34,819 nt of DNA. It comes from a virus. The position numbers and the translations under genes are program-made. The DNA lies in IMG/VR virus record IMGVR_UViG_3300044630_004067, positions 1 through 34,819 of that record. One strand, 5' to 3'. How positions within the stretch are numbered: position 1 is the first letter of the stretch; the number at the start of each line of letters is the position of its first letter. Shown piece by piece: positions 18,801-25,248 of this stretch. The notes beneath the pieces are model-generated. The model had not been told where the DNA came from. It ran no database searches and saw only the letters and a list, made by a program, of their open reading frames with translations.

Positions 18801-20925
18801 TTCTTTCTTTTTGAACCCCTTGTAGTTGTTTTTCTATTATTGTATTCATCGCGGAAGGGTGGTCAACAATAATTGTAAAACCTATTGATCCTGATCTTGA
18901 TGAATTTTTATAAGTATAAATTGGTTCAGGTCTTCCTAAAAAATCTGTAGAATTAAAAGTAACCGCTGGGCTATCAGTATAAGTTAAATTATAAGGTGGA
19001 AACCACATAATTCTACCACCGTTTGGTCCTTTTTCACAAACAGGTAATTCATCATAAGTAAATCCTGGTCTGTCAGATGTTCTCCATGCCAAGTTTTCAA
19101 TCGACAACATGTATTTTTTCACTCGACCATCAACAATATTTGTGGATCCAGGATTTCTAATTGGAGCAATATTCAAATTATATGTATTATCAAATACTGA
19201 ATATTCCATTCTTCTACCTGAAGTTGTAATCCCGTCTGTTTTTTGAAGGTCGTTATATGTATAATACGGTGTATCTTTTTGGAATACTCTACAATATTCG
19301 ATTCCGGCTTCTGTCCCATCTGTTTGGTTTACATATGATAATACCCTTGAACCTTTTGTTAATTCTTTATAACCATCATTAAACACTTTGGAAACTTGGT
19401 TAATAGCATTTCCAACATGTTTTAAACGTGCCTGACCTTGGACTAAATCTCCAGAATTAACTAATTGTTGTGTTTGATCTAAAATTGATCCCGGTTTAAA
19501 ATCAATATCGGTTGATTGATATTGTAGGTAGTCAGCAGATATTTGATTAAAGTCGTCATCTAAAGAACCTGAACCACCACCAGGTGTTGCTTTAAATCCG
19601 GCATTAGGTTTGTATTTTGGTGATGTCCATACAAGTTGTCCTGATGTTCCTCCACCATCTGAATAAGATTTTCCCGCTAAACCAAATTTTATTTGTTCAA
19701 TATTACCTTCATACAACACACCCAACTCTTGTGGACCATAAACTATGGTTGCTTGTTGTTCTCCAAAATCATTAACAGGAACTTGATTTGGTGGAGAATC
19801 AATTAAACTTGGTTCAGCATTAGGACTACCAACATAGTAAGTTCCTGATGCTGGCGAATCTTGATCAACGATTGCGTTTGCAATTGCAGACAATCCTTGA
19901 ACTAAACCTATATTATATGATGGTCTATATTGGTTGTAATTTAAAGTTGCAAATAATACAGATCTCGTTCCATTACCCGTGTTTGCAACAAATATTTCGG
20001 ATGGGTTTCTAGTTTTATTTAAAATTGGTGATAATAAACCACCTGTTAAATTATTAATTGTATTAACCGCATTACTAGTTTGTTGTGGATTTGTGTATGG
20101 TGTATTTTCATCAAAATAATCGCCAGGAATAAATGATACAGGAAAATAAGTTCCTGTTAATCTATTAGCCAAACTAACGGCAGCTAATGCGGGATTTTCA
20201 GGAACAGTAATTCTCCAATCTCTAATAAAGAACGGTTGTTGACCTGTTGCCAATAAACTAGCAGAGAATGGATCCGTTATAGTGTCTAAATTAATTGATC
20301 CAATAGTTGCTTGATTAATTTCTTGAGCAACTCTTTCGTTAAATGCAAACTTTAATTGTGTTGCTCCAATTTGAGCCAAATAACTATCTTGTGATAATAA
20401 ACCATTTGAACCATTCGGGTCGTCTTGGAATACAATATTAAATGTTGGGTATGATGAAAAATTAAAATACCCTGGATCCCAATACGGTTGATATATTCCT
20501 TGAACTGATGATAAGTCAGTTATAATTACTAAATCTTTAAACCCACCTGCAGGTCCCCATTTATTTGTTATATAAGCAGACTCTATATAAAATTCATTAA
20601 CAACATCTAAAATTGTTCCACTATTAGGATAATATGGTCCTTGATTTGGGTTTAATACAGGTGTCACATTCACACCTATTGGACCTGTAAATCCACCTTC
20701 AGGTCCATACTCGTTTAAAGGATATAAATCGTTTGCAAATAAATTTGTTGATACAAAATTATTCGGTGAATCAACAACATTATAAACACTTAAATTAGTT
20801 TCATAATTTACTGGGTTCTCAGGTGAAGTATATGCACCGGGAACGTTGTATGGTGGTAAATTTCTTACCAACAACTGTTTTCTAAATAATTCCGAATTAC
20901 CAAACGATAAAAAACTTTCAGACAT
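15853..20925 (-). CDS. Large baseplate-region virion protein (1690 residues) with OmpA-like domain
   Basis: This is a large structural protein encoded between the tape-measure-like protein and the LysM-like protein, so a baseplate role is likely. The N-terminal 600 residues are Asn/Pro/Tyr-rich beta sequence. Near residues 880-960 there is an OmpA_C-like segment: SITMEMIGSASAP followed by NQKLSERRNDSVRKWF, the motif that in OmpA and MotB proteins contacts peptidoglycan. Near residues 1190-1280 there is a beta domain with VIRVGDFYHCKVVP, NPEGIGLQPMMVDVSINFN and ALSFNYYANTEIYDERA, of a type I associate with structural proteins of large phages. The C-terminal third is helical and charged (EKLKERIIKDVKQEEDP). 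A TATTTATA element lies 11 bases before the ATG. The OmpA-like call is by motif only; its peptidoglycan contact is inferred. Confidence 0.72.
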   Translation of the reverse strand: MSESFLSFGNSELFRKQLLVRNLPPYNVPGAYTSPENPVNYETNLSVYNVVDSPNNFVSTNLFANDLYPLNEYGPEGGFTGPIGVNVTPVLNPNQGPYYPNSGTILDVVNEFYIESAYITNKWGPAGGFKDLVIITDLSSVQGIYQPYWDPGYFNFSSYPTFNIVFQDDPNGSNGLLSQDSYLAQIGATQLKFAFNERVAQEINQATIGSINLDTITDPFSASLLATGQQPFFIRDWRITVPENPALAAVSLANRLTGTYFPVSFIPGDYFDENTPYTNPQQTSNAVNTINNLTGGLLSPILNKTRNPSEIFVANTGNGTRSVLFATLNYNQYRPSYNIGLVQGLSAIANAIVDQDSPASGTYYVGSPNAEPSLIDSPPNQVPVNDFGEQQATIVYGPQELGVLYEGNIEQIKFGLAGKSYSDGGGTSGQLVWTSPKYKPNAGFKATPGGGSGSLDDDFNQISADYLQYQSTDIDFKPGSILDQTQQLVNSGDLVQGQARLKHVGNAINQVSKVFNDGYKELTKGSRVLSYVNQTDGTEAGIEYCRVFQKDTPYYTYNDLQKTDGITTSGRRMEYSVFDNTYNLNIAPIRNPGSTNIVDGRVKKYMLSIENLAWRTSDRPGFTYDELPVCEKGPNGGRIMWFPPYNLTYTDSPAVTFNSTDFLGRPEPIYTYKNSSRSGSIGFTIIVDHPSAMNTIIEKQLQGVQKERIQSIVDSFYAGCVKYDLYELAAKFNTIPTKDLYTYQEILNNPRLTQEEQLQVLESIPADQTVTNQGQTPAADPLPNSTAAGNQTAENTPPDFNWSQYEGLGFYFENDVPGGPNGTKPGENKQGGTSASNFDVYYNQYIGLKTVYNEKAPKYVNSNGKIFESTGIPNFFTQVVEGNFNTVQTELIKQIDDVLVKNNGSITMEMIGSASAPQEESYNQKLSERRNDSVRKWFLNVTLSNGKKISEYGEKFKMILLPQGEVTVIPQTKAIASGTPETNDISVSNAQGGDVLSASIDCSVDSFAVTQNGTKIPDQTFPNEAQWYSIPAMACRRVAIQKITSVIPPPEKPITDEPTDTNDEIINNPQNPLTAITQSIKPEPKITVEQKLKEGISKKILRNLFSECDYFEVIKQTDPMMYDSIKEQIKYFSPTFHSMTPEGLNSRLTFLNQCSRPGQTIPVIGPDGRPKYNDALNTSFGAPPILVIRVGDFYHCKVVPTTISLTNKTPIFDINPEGIGLQPMMVDVSINFNIIGGMGLKGPVDEIQTALSFNYYANTEIYDERATATDIESTEKNDKYVIEQINGGVPPVSQQQQAQINSVQPKKGGSTVGQILSDTEIDYTGIYDSLQSKTQEYFKTYFEALQKLNDNYSYGAVQLGIKDRSYVKGKISEYTNEKKDLELFGKSNAYLELVEKLKERIIKDVKQEEDPIYDKLPGYIKSSITGKQKREFQDRLQTLVNDQQTKMLDTINNDMSNIVKIEEELNYIFRQLDVVASKLDGELLQSNEPKLYDLSGDTFFNPIANTGSIFSVYTTSLKDVVDDFNKLLSENNITKDLYNKSESTVSNDNTCNFDSFWVKCAYNRFGVYMTPQFLTNENLTKVQNYLTEGPEIKTNLMLVEQIKISCKNFQVLCKNFQEFIKRDYFNKVSGNERYVQATTWKLPDNTIKKCNYTTNVTQDVQTKTKRIKDLYSNINLNSDKDTFNGKVTLN

Positions 20926-20936
20926 AGTTTTTTTAT

Positions 20937-20944
20937 TATAAATA
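20937..20944 (-). promoter_or_regulatory. TATTTATA element upstream of the 1690-residue gene
   Basis: Sense TATTTATA followed by ATAAAAAAACT ends 11 bases before ATG 20925, in the 53-base gap after the tape-measure-like gene. A weak AT-only hairpin (AATAGA/TCTATT) overlaps it. Confidence 0.5.
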
Positions 20945-20978
20945 GATAATAGTCTATTTTTTTAGAAATTGTAATTTA

Positions 20979-22739
20979 CTAAGGTTTCTTTGGTCCTACC
21001 TCGGCTGAAGGTAAATTGGCACCACCAAAAATCTCTTTGAATGTATTTAACCAAGTGGGGTCATTTAATTTTTGATTCCATATAGTGTCCCAATTAGCTT
21101 CTGTTAAGTTTTGGGTATTTTCATTTCCTTCAACTTTAAATGTGCTATTAATACTCATATCCACTTTTGATTTAGTTTCTTTCGGTGTTTCATATGCCTT
21201 TTTGAAATTTTCTCCAATATTTTTTATAGTTTCTTCAAAATATTTTTGTTGATTGGCCATTACTTTTTCTTCTAAAGCAACCAAGTTTGTTCCAAATTCT
21301 TCTTTGGCCTTGATTTGTGCCTTATCATCACCTTTTAAACCTGAAACTACATAATCTTCCATTTTTTGTGTTAAGGAACTTACGTCTGCCCTAACCCCTT
21401 CAGTTTTTGTTCTAGAAGCATAATCTCTTGAAATAGTTTGTTGAACTCCCATCATGGATTCATATAATCTTTCCATAGGCGCAGATGTAGCTCTTCCGAG
21501 TGCCGATGCGGTTCTAACACCATTAATTCCAGCATTAATTTGTTTTTGAACATCTAGTTGTTCTACCGCCAACTGTTCAATACTTTTTCCTTGTTCTTCT
21601 TGTGAAGTTTTAAGTTTTTCTATATCTTCAGGTGTTAATTGGTCTACTTGTTTTAAAACAACTTCACCCGTTTTTTGATCTTTTATATTAATTGTTGCAA
21701 CACCATCTTTCATTTGTGCCATTGATGCAATTAACTCTTTCGTTTCTTTACTATCTGAAGCAAAATCAGGTAATTTAAGTTGGGACATCTTTCTATCAAA
21801 ATCTGCCGCTTTTATTGACATATTTGCAAATTCATCTGCATTATAACCCAACTCTAGAGCAACCTCTCTTAACCTTCTTTTTGCTCCCGGCATAATTTCC
21901 ATTTTACCGGTTTCAACATTAAATTGTGTGAATTGCTTAGATAACTCAACCATTTGATTTTGAAGTTCTTGAGGGTCATTTTGTGCTAAATCCATCGCTC
22001 TTAATGGGTCTAACAATTGACTAGATGTAACACCTAATCTTTGGAGTGCTGATGACATTTCAATTGCACTTTCAGGTGATAATAATTTTTCTGCAAATGT
22101 CATTGTTTTTTCCATAGACACACCCAATCTTTCAGATTGTATTGCCATTTTTGTAATACCCTCAACTCCGTTACTAAAATTAAATAAATTTAATTGTTTT
22201 AAATTTGATGAAACAGCACCCGCAACCGCAGAAACTGCAACACCCGCCTTTTTAGCGTCATTAACAACTTCTTTCATTTCTTTACCTACGTCATAGATAG
22301 AAACACCAACATTTCTAAAATTTGTTGCCAACTCACTTACACTAACATTTGTTAACTTATTAACTGCACCCAACTCAACAATAGCATCTTTTCCAATACT
22401 TCCAACAGACCCCATCGCTTTCATTGCTTCGGTAGAATATTTGGCAGCATCTTCCAATGTAAGTCCCATCTTAACTAACTCAGGTCCTGTATCGGCAATG
22501 ATTTGTTTAAATTCGGACATTCTTTCTTTACTCAATCCAAAAGCATTTTGAATTGATGTTGCTTGTTCGTCTAAAAATTTAAAGGGTTCTGAATCGTTGA
22601 AATTGAATGCTTGAGCAGCGGCTTTACCCACTTCCTTAATAACATCCATAGCCTTAAGTGGATTTATACTCCACTCAGTAACCACATCCTTCGGTAAATA
22701 ATTACCTATGTCGTTTTGGGTATTTCCAGTATCTGCCAT
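20979..22739 (-). CDS. Tape-measure-like tail protein (T4 gp29-like by length and place)
   Basis: The protein probably sets tail length and connects the baseplate hub to the tube. At 586 residues it nearly equals T4 gp29 (590). The sequence is mainly helical and Ala/Val/Lys/Met-rich, with a long central region of amphipathic helices (KAGVAVSAVAGAVSSNLKQL, SAIEMSSALQRLGVTSSQLL, NAGINGVRTASALGRATSAP) and only scarce Trp. The C-terminus has TKSKVDMSINSTFKVEGN and a Trp-containing tail. There is no peptidase or lysozyme domain of the kind fused to some tape measures. It follows the gp26-like gene and precedes the baseplate genes. A TATTTATC element lies 16 bases before its ATG. The call rests on length, composition and gene order, not on a diagnostic motif. 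Confidence 0.72.
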   Translation of the reverse strand: MADTGNTQNDIGNYLPKDVVTEWSINPLKAMDVIKEVGKAAAQAFNFNDSEPFKFLDEQATSIQNAFGLSKERMSEFKQIIADTGPELVKMGLTLEDAAKYSTEAMKAMGSVGSIGKDAIVELGAVNKLTNVSVSELATNFRNVGVSIYDVGKEMKEVVNDAKKAGVAVSAVAGAVSSNLKQLNLFNFSNGVEGITKMAIQSERLGVSMEKTMTFAEKLLSPESAIEMSSALQRLGVTSSQLLDPLRAMDLAQNDPQELQNQMVELSKQFTQFNVETGKMEIMPGAKRRLREVALELGYNADEFANMSIKAADFDRKMSQLKLPDFASDSKETKELIASMAQMKDGVATINIKDQKTGEVVLKQVDQLTPEDIEKLKTSQEEQGKSIEQLAVEQLDVQKQINAGINGVRTASALGRATSAPMERLYESMMGVQQTISRDYASRTKTEGVRADVSSLTQKMEDYVVSGLKGDDKAQIKAKEEFGTNLVALEEKVMANQQKYFEETIKNIGENFKKAYETPKETKSKVDMSINSTFKVEGNENTQNLTEANWDTIWNQKLNDPTWLNTFKEIFGGANLPSAEVGPKKP

Positions 22740-22755
22740 ATATTTTCTTGTTAAC

Positions 22756-22763
22756 GATAAATA
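22756..22763 (-). promoter_or_regulatory. TATTTATC element upstream of the tape-measure-like gene
   Basis: Sense TATTTATC ends 16 bases before ATG 22739. It lies in the 33-base gap after the small ORF that ends at 22773. Confidence 0.5.
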
Positions 22764-22772
22764 GTTTTATAA

Positions 22773-22955
22773 CTATTTTTCTTGTTTTTCTTCAATATAT
22801 TTGTTTATAATATATTTTCTAATATAAGTTGGCATATTCATAAACTCAGAATATTGTGTTCTGAATATTCTAGAAAAGTAATAAAATTCGTCTAAGATTG
22901 TTTTTTTATAGTGATAAGAAAGGCCGAAAAAATTCCACCCCAAAAGCAATGTCAA
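22773..22955 (-). CDS. C-terminal part of the gp26-like protein, in a +1 frame (or separate small gene)
   Basis: This short frame has no ATG before its likely conserved part; the only starts are TTG at 22955 and an ATG at residue 39. It overlaps the end of the gp26-like gene by 50 bases. Its sequence ILDEFYYFSRIFRTQY followed by MNMPTYIRKYIINKYIEE is helical and resembles C-terminal or small partner segments in tail hub proteins, where an MP-x-x-x-R motif is common. A +1 shift at TTT-TTT-C (22926-22932) in the upstream gene would fuse the frames into one protein of 298 residues reading GVEFFGLSYHYKKTI. Removing one T from the T6 run would do the same. The coding nature is likely; whether it is a programmed frameshift, a TTG-started gene or a base-calling error is open. 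Confidence 0.5.
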   Translation of the reverse strand: MTLLLGWNFFGLSYHYKKTILDEFYYFSRIFRTQYSEFMNMPTYIRKYIINKYIEEKQEK

Positions 22956-23670
22956 CCATTACTCTTTCTCCTGACGGGGCTATAACTTCTTTTCTTAAAT
23001 CTAATTTAGGTTCGTTTTCCATAGAAAAACGACGAATGAATTTTGAGTCAGCGATTGGCATACTCTCAATAAAAGTTTCTATTTCACCCCTATCTGTTTT
23101 TCCATTAACAGATACAATTTGTTTACTTAATCTCATAGTGATAACAGGTGCCGTTAAATTTACAGGATAATTTCTAATATCTCTTTCTAAATTTACTCTA
23201 TCTCCTAATGTCATCATTTTAATTTCAACTTGTGATTTTGACATTGGTAAAGTTAAATTATAAACACCATTTTCATTAGGTTGTGTATTTGGTTTACTAT
23301 AATTTAATTCATCTAACATTATGGATGTAGAAAAAGTTTTTTCTGTTACAGGGTCTTTAACACCTATCGTATATTCAGGACCAAAAGAAGTATTTCTTAA
23401 AAATAGAAGAATCGCCTCAACGTCACCATCTGTTAATTCTTCAGCTTTAATGTCCTTTTCATAGATTTTTCTTTGTAAGAGTGGTAAAACTATTGATTCG
23501 TTCAGTGAAACTTTTGGGTCAAAATTGGCCAATAAGTTTTCATCTTGAGCGGTTAAATAACCAACTTTAATTGATTTCTTTTTACTTTTGTAAAAAATAC
23601 CTTTACTAGGTAATTGTATCACATCGTGTGGTAAATTAAAATTTGATTGTTCTAATTCGTAGTTTTCCAT
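22906..23670 (-). CDS. Baseplate hub protein, T4 gp26-like
   Basis: This resembles the T4_baseplate (gp26) family of baseplate hub proteins. ATG 23670 gives 254 residues. A GTG 36 bases further upstream is rejected because it lies inside the terminator of the tube gene. Family-like features are the N-terminal VIQLPSKGIFYKSKKKSI, then GYLTAQDENLLAN, and a strand-rich middle with SFGPEYTIGVKDP and LPMSKSQVEIKMMTLGDRVN. The 0-frame ends abruptly after GVEFFRPFLSL, while the +1 frame continues with a plausible helical C-terminus (see the frame at 22773-22955). It lies between the tube and tape-measure-like genes, a sensible place for a hub or tube-initiation protein. The name is moderately sure; the exact C-terminus is not. 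Confidence 0.72.
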   Translation of the reverse strand: MENYELEQSNFNLPHDVIQLPSKGIFYKSKKKSIKVGYLTAQDENLLANFDPKVSLNESIVLPLLQRKIYEKDIKAEELTDGDVEAILLFLRNTSFGPEYTIGVKDPVTEKTFSTSIMLDELNYSKPNTQPNENGVYNLTLPMSKSQVEIKMMTLGDRVNLERDIRNYPVNLTAPVITMRLSKQIVSVNGKTDRGEIETFIESMPIADSKFIRRFSMENEPKLDLRKEVIAPSGERVMVDIAFGVEFFRPFLSL

Positions 23671-23690
23671 AATATTTTTAATTAAAAAAT

Positions 23691-23722
23691 AAAAAAAAAC
23701 CTCCACTAGTAAATAGTGAAGG
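23691..23722 (-). terminator. Intrinsic terminator after the tail tube gene
   Basis: On the minus strand a 9-base-pair stem CCTTCACTA/TAGTGGAGG (one G-T wobble) with a 5-base loop is followed by nine T. It lies 25 bases after the tube stop and 21 bases before the gp26-like ATG. Strong tube expression is thereby separated from the baseplate genes. Confidence 0.92.
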
Positions 23723-23747
23723 TTATTATGATTTTATTATTTAATTT

Positions 23748-24236
23748 TTAGTAAACCAAAATACATCTATCAACAACTAATGATGTTGAGATTGTTGATA
23801 AACCTGGTGATCCGTAATTTAAAGCCCCACCATCATAACCACTTAAAAAAGCCCCTTGAAGAATCCATTTTTCGATTACCACTCCTGTTGGGTCTAACAT
23901 CTCAAGGTCAACATTTTTTTTGTAACCCGCAGCATATCCCATACGTCCTGTTACAGACTCAGCACATAGACGAATCCATTCCATAATTGCTTGAGTTGCT
24001 GATGGACCGATTGGATCTAAAAACGTAACACTGATAGGTTCCCACTTAAAATCAGTTGCAACGTTTGTGTTTGTGTTCAAAAACTTAATAGGTGTGTTAT
24101 TAACAGTCATTTTTGGTCTAGCAGTTGTTTGAACAAACCATTCGTTAATTCCTAACGAAGAAGGAAATCTTAATATCCACCTATGATTTTGTTTTGGCTC
24201 ATAGGGTATGGGCATTTTCATTAATAAATCAGCCAT
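23748..24236 (-). CDS. Tail tube protein, T4 gp19-like
   Basis: This is the inner tube subunit of the contractile tail. It has 162 residues, nearly the same as T4 gp19 (163). Family features include the start MPIPYEPKQNHRWILRFPSS, the VNNTPIKFLNT strand, FKWEPISVTFLDPIGPSATQ, the helix ATQAIMEWIRLC, the KKNVDLEMLDPTGVVIEKW strand pair and a C-terminal SLVVDRC strand. These are the usual order for gp19/Hcp-type tubes. A TATTTATA element lies 34 bases before the ATG and a strong terminator follows, so the gene forms its own transcription unit as expected for a protein needed in many copies. In T4 the tube directly follows the sheath gene; here a HAD-family gene is inserted between them. Confidence 0.9.
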   Translation of the reverse strand: MADLLMKMPIPYEPKQNHRWILRFPSSLGINEWFVQTTARPKMTVNNTPIKFLNTNTNVATDFKWEPISVTFLDPIGPSATQAIMEWIRLCAESVTGRMGYAAGYKKNVDLEMLDPTGVVIEKWILQGAFLSGYDGGALNYGSPGLSTISTSLVVDRCILVY

Positions 24237-24270
24237 GTCTTATTTTTTTTGTTTTTTTTATTTTGTTTAT

Positions 24271-24278
24271 TATAAATA
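24271..24278 (-). promoter_or_regulatory. TATTTATA element upstream of the tail tube gene
   Basis: Sense TATTTATA ends 34 bases before ATG 24236, with an A/T-only leader between them. The sheath gene copy has the same 34-base spacing. Confidence 0.52.
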
Positions 24279-24331
24279 TATCCTATTTAAAAATTTTTCT
24301 ATTTACTTTGATCTTTTATAAAATAAATTAC

Positions 24332-24351
24332 TAACTAGACCAGACCAGTTA
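24332..24351 (-). terminator. Possible weak terminator after the HAD-like gene
   Basis: A 7-base-pair stem TAACTGG/CTAGTTA (one wobble) with a 6-base loop starts at the stop codon of the HAD-like gene. The following tract GTAATTTATTTTATAAAAG is only moderately T-rich, so termination would be weak. Confidence 0.35.
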
Positions 24352-25179
24352 CTCATATGAAGTTTTACCTTGTTTACTAGTATGATATATTTTTAATTCA
24401 TCTTCGTCATCAAAATATTTTCTCATTGTTTGAACATTTCTTAAATCATCGTCTGAAAAACCTACATAAGGAATAAAATAATTGCTTATCTTGTTTTTCA
24501 TAAATGCCTTTTCTTGAAGTTGTTTTGATAAGTTTTGAACATAAGTCATAAATTCTTTCATCGCCAAAACTTTTAATTCTTCAGGGTTCGCAGCTGAACC
24601 TTCACCAAAACTAACGGGGTGAAAACGACACATTTCTAAATAAGACCTTATAAGTTCGTCGTCGGATAAATCGTCCTCATCAGCTAAATCTCTGTATTTT
24701 CTTAAATTTTTAACAATTGTTTCTTTATTTAAACCGTGTTTATTATTTTTAATCAAATTATAAACCGCCTGTTTTAATATTGAAGGGGTGTGTCCTCGTG
24801 CGGTTATGATTGCAAATATTGATCCATTATTAACGGCCTCAACAAAGTCGTCCCATGCCGGTCCTGTTTCAGCGGTCATTGCATCTTTTAAAAACTTTTT
24901 ATCACCGGTAACTCTGAAGTCTCTAAACGCATCTTCATCAAAACCTACTATGGTGTGTCCTTCATATTCGAAAGGTTCTTGTCCAATTTCTGTTCGGTAT
25001 TCAGCAAAATCTTCCGTAGACATACCAACACTATTACCTCTATCATCTTTAAGATAAATTTGAGTTGGCATATACATTAAGTTGTCATCCCAATCAAACG
25101 CATAATATTTCATTGTCGGTTTAAGTTGTTCAGAAAATATTTCAGAAATTATTTCTCTAACTAATTTTTTGTGATCCAT
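24349..25179 (-). CDS. HAD-superfamily hydrolase in the tail module
   Basis: This is probably a phosphatase or polynucleotide-type phosphohydrolase of the HAD fold; the substrate is unknown. It has 276 residues. Motif I is FDWDDNLMYMP, with the nucleophile Asp29 and acid/base Asp31; the residue after the second Asp pair is Asn, not the common Thr or Val. Motif II is SIFAIITARGHT with the conserved Thr, and a later acidic motif YVGFSDDDLRNV fits motif IV. A helical N-terminal extension (KKLVREIISEIFSEQ) precedes motif I. The C-terminal region after the acid motif is polar. It sits between sheath and tube, with the sheath terminator upstream and a TATTTATC element 14 bases before the ATG. It is an auxiliary gene in the tail block; it may be packaged or act on host nucleotides, both by inference. 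Confidence 0.82.
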   Translation of the reverse strand: MDHKKLVREIISEIFSEQLKPTMKYYAFDWDDNLMYMPTQIYLKDDRGNSVGMSTEDFAEYRTEIGQEPFEYEGHTIVGFDEDAFRDFRVTGDKKFLKDAMTAETGPAWDDFVEAVNNGSIFAIITARGHTPSILKQAVYNLIKNNKHGLNKETIVKNLRKYRDLADEDDLSDDELIRSYLEMCRFHPVSFGEGSAANPEELKVLAMKEFMTYVQNLSKQLQEKAFMKNKISNYFIPYVGFSDDDLRNVQTMRKYFDDEDELKIYHTSKQGKTSYE

Positions 25180-25182
25180 ACT

Positions 25183-25201
25183 AATAAATATTAGATAAAT
25201 A
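25183..25201 (-). promoter_or_regulatory. Two TATTTAT elements upstream of the HAD-like gene
   Basis: Sense TATTTATC at 25201-25194 ends 14 bases before ATG 25179; a second copy, TATTTATT at 25190-25183, ends 3 bases before it. The first overlaps the T-run of the sheath terminator, so one gene's terminator merges with the next gene's promoter element. Confidence 0.5.
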
Positions 25202-25231
25202 AAAAAAGGGAGATAATTAAACCTCCCTTTT
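25199..25231 (-). terminator. Intrinsic terminator after the tail sheath gene
   Basis: A 9-base-pair stem AAAAGGGAG/CTCCCTTTT (25223-25231 and 25204-25212) with a 10-base loop runs into further T on the minus strand. It lies 17 bases after the sheath stop. Confidence 0.9.
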
Positions 25232-25248
25232 CTTTTTATAAACCAAGT

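Noticed and set aside
20945-20966. Hairpin AATAGA/TCTATT after the tape-measure-like gene as a terminator
   Set aside because: Only six A/T pairs, no T-run directly after the stem, and it overlaps the next gene's promoter-like element.
22898-23170. Plus-strand frame of 90 codons opposite the gp26-like gene
   Set aside because: The minus-strand protein has a clear family pattern and context; the plus-strand product has none.
23671-23706. Extended start (GTG 23706) for the gp26-like gene
   Set aside because: The GTG lies inside the hairpin of the tube-gene terminator, and the added residues are unlike the family N-terminus. ATG 23670 fits.
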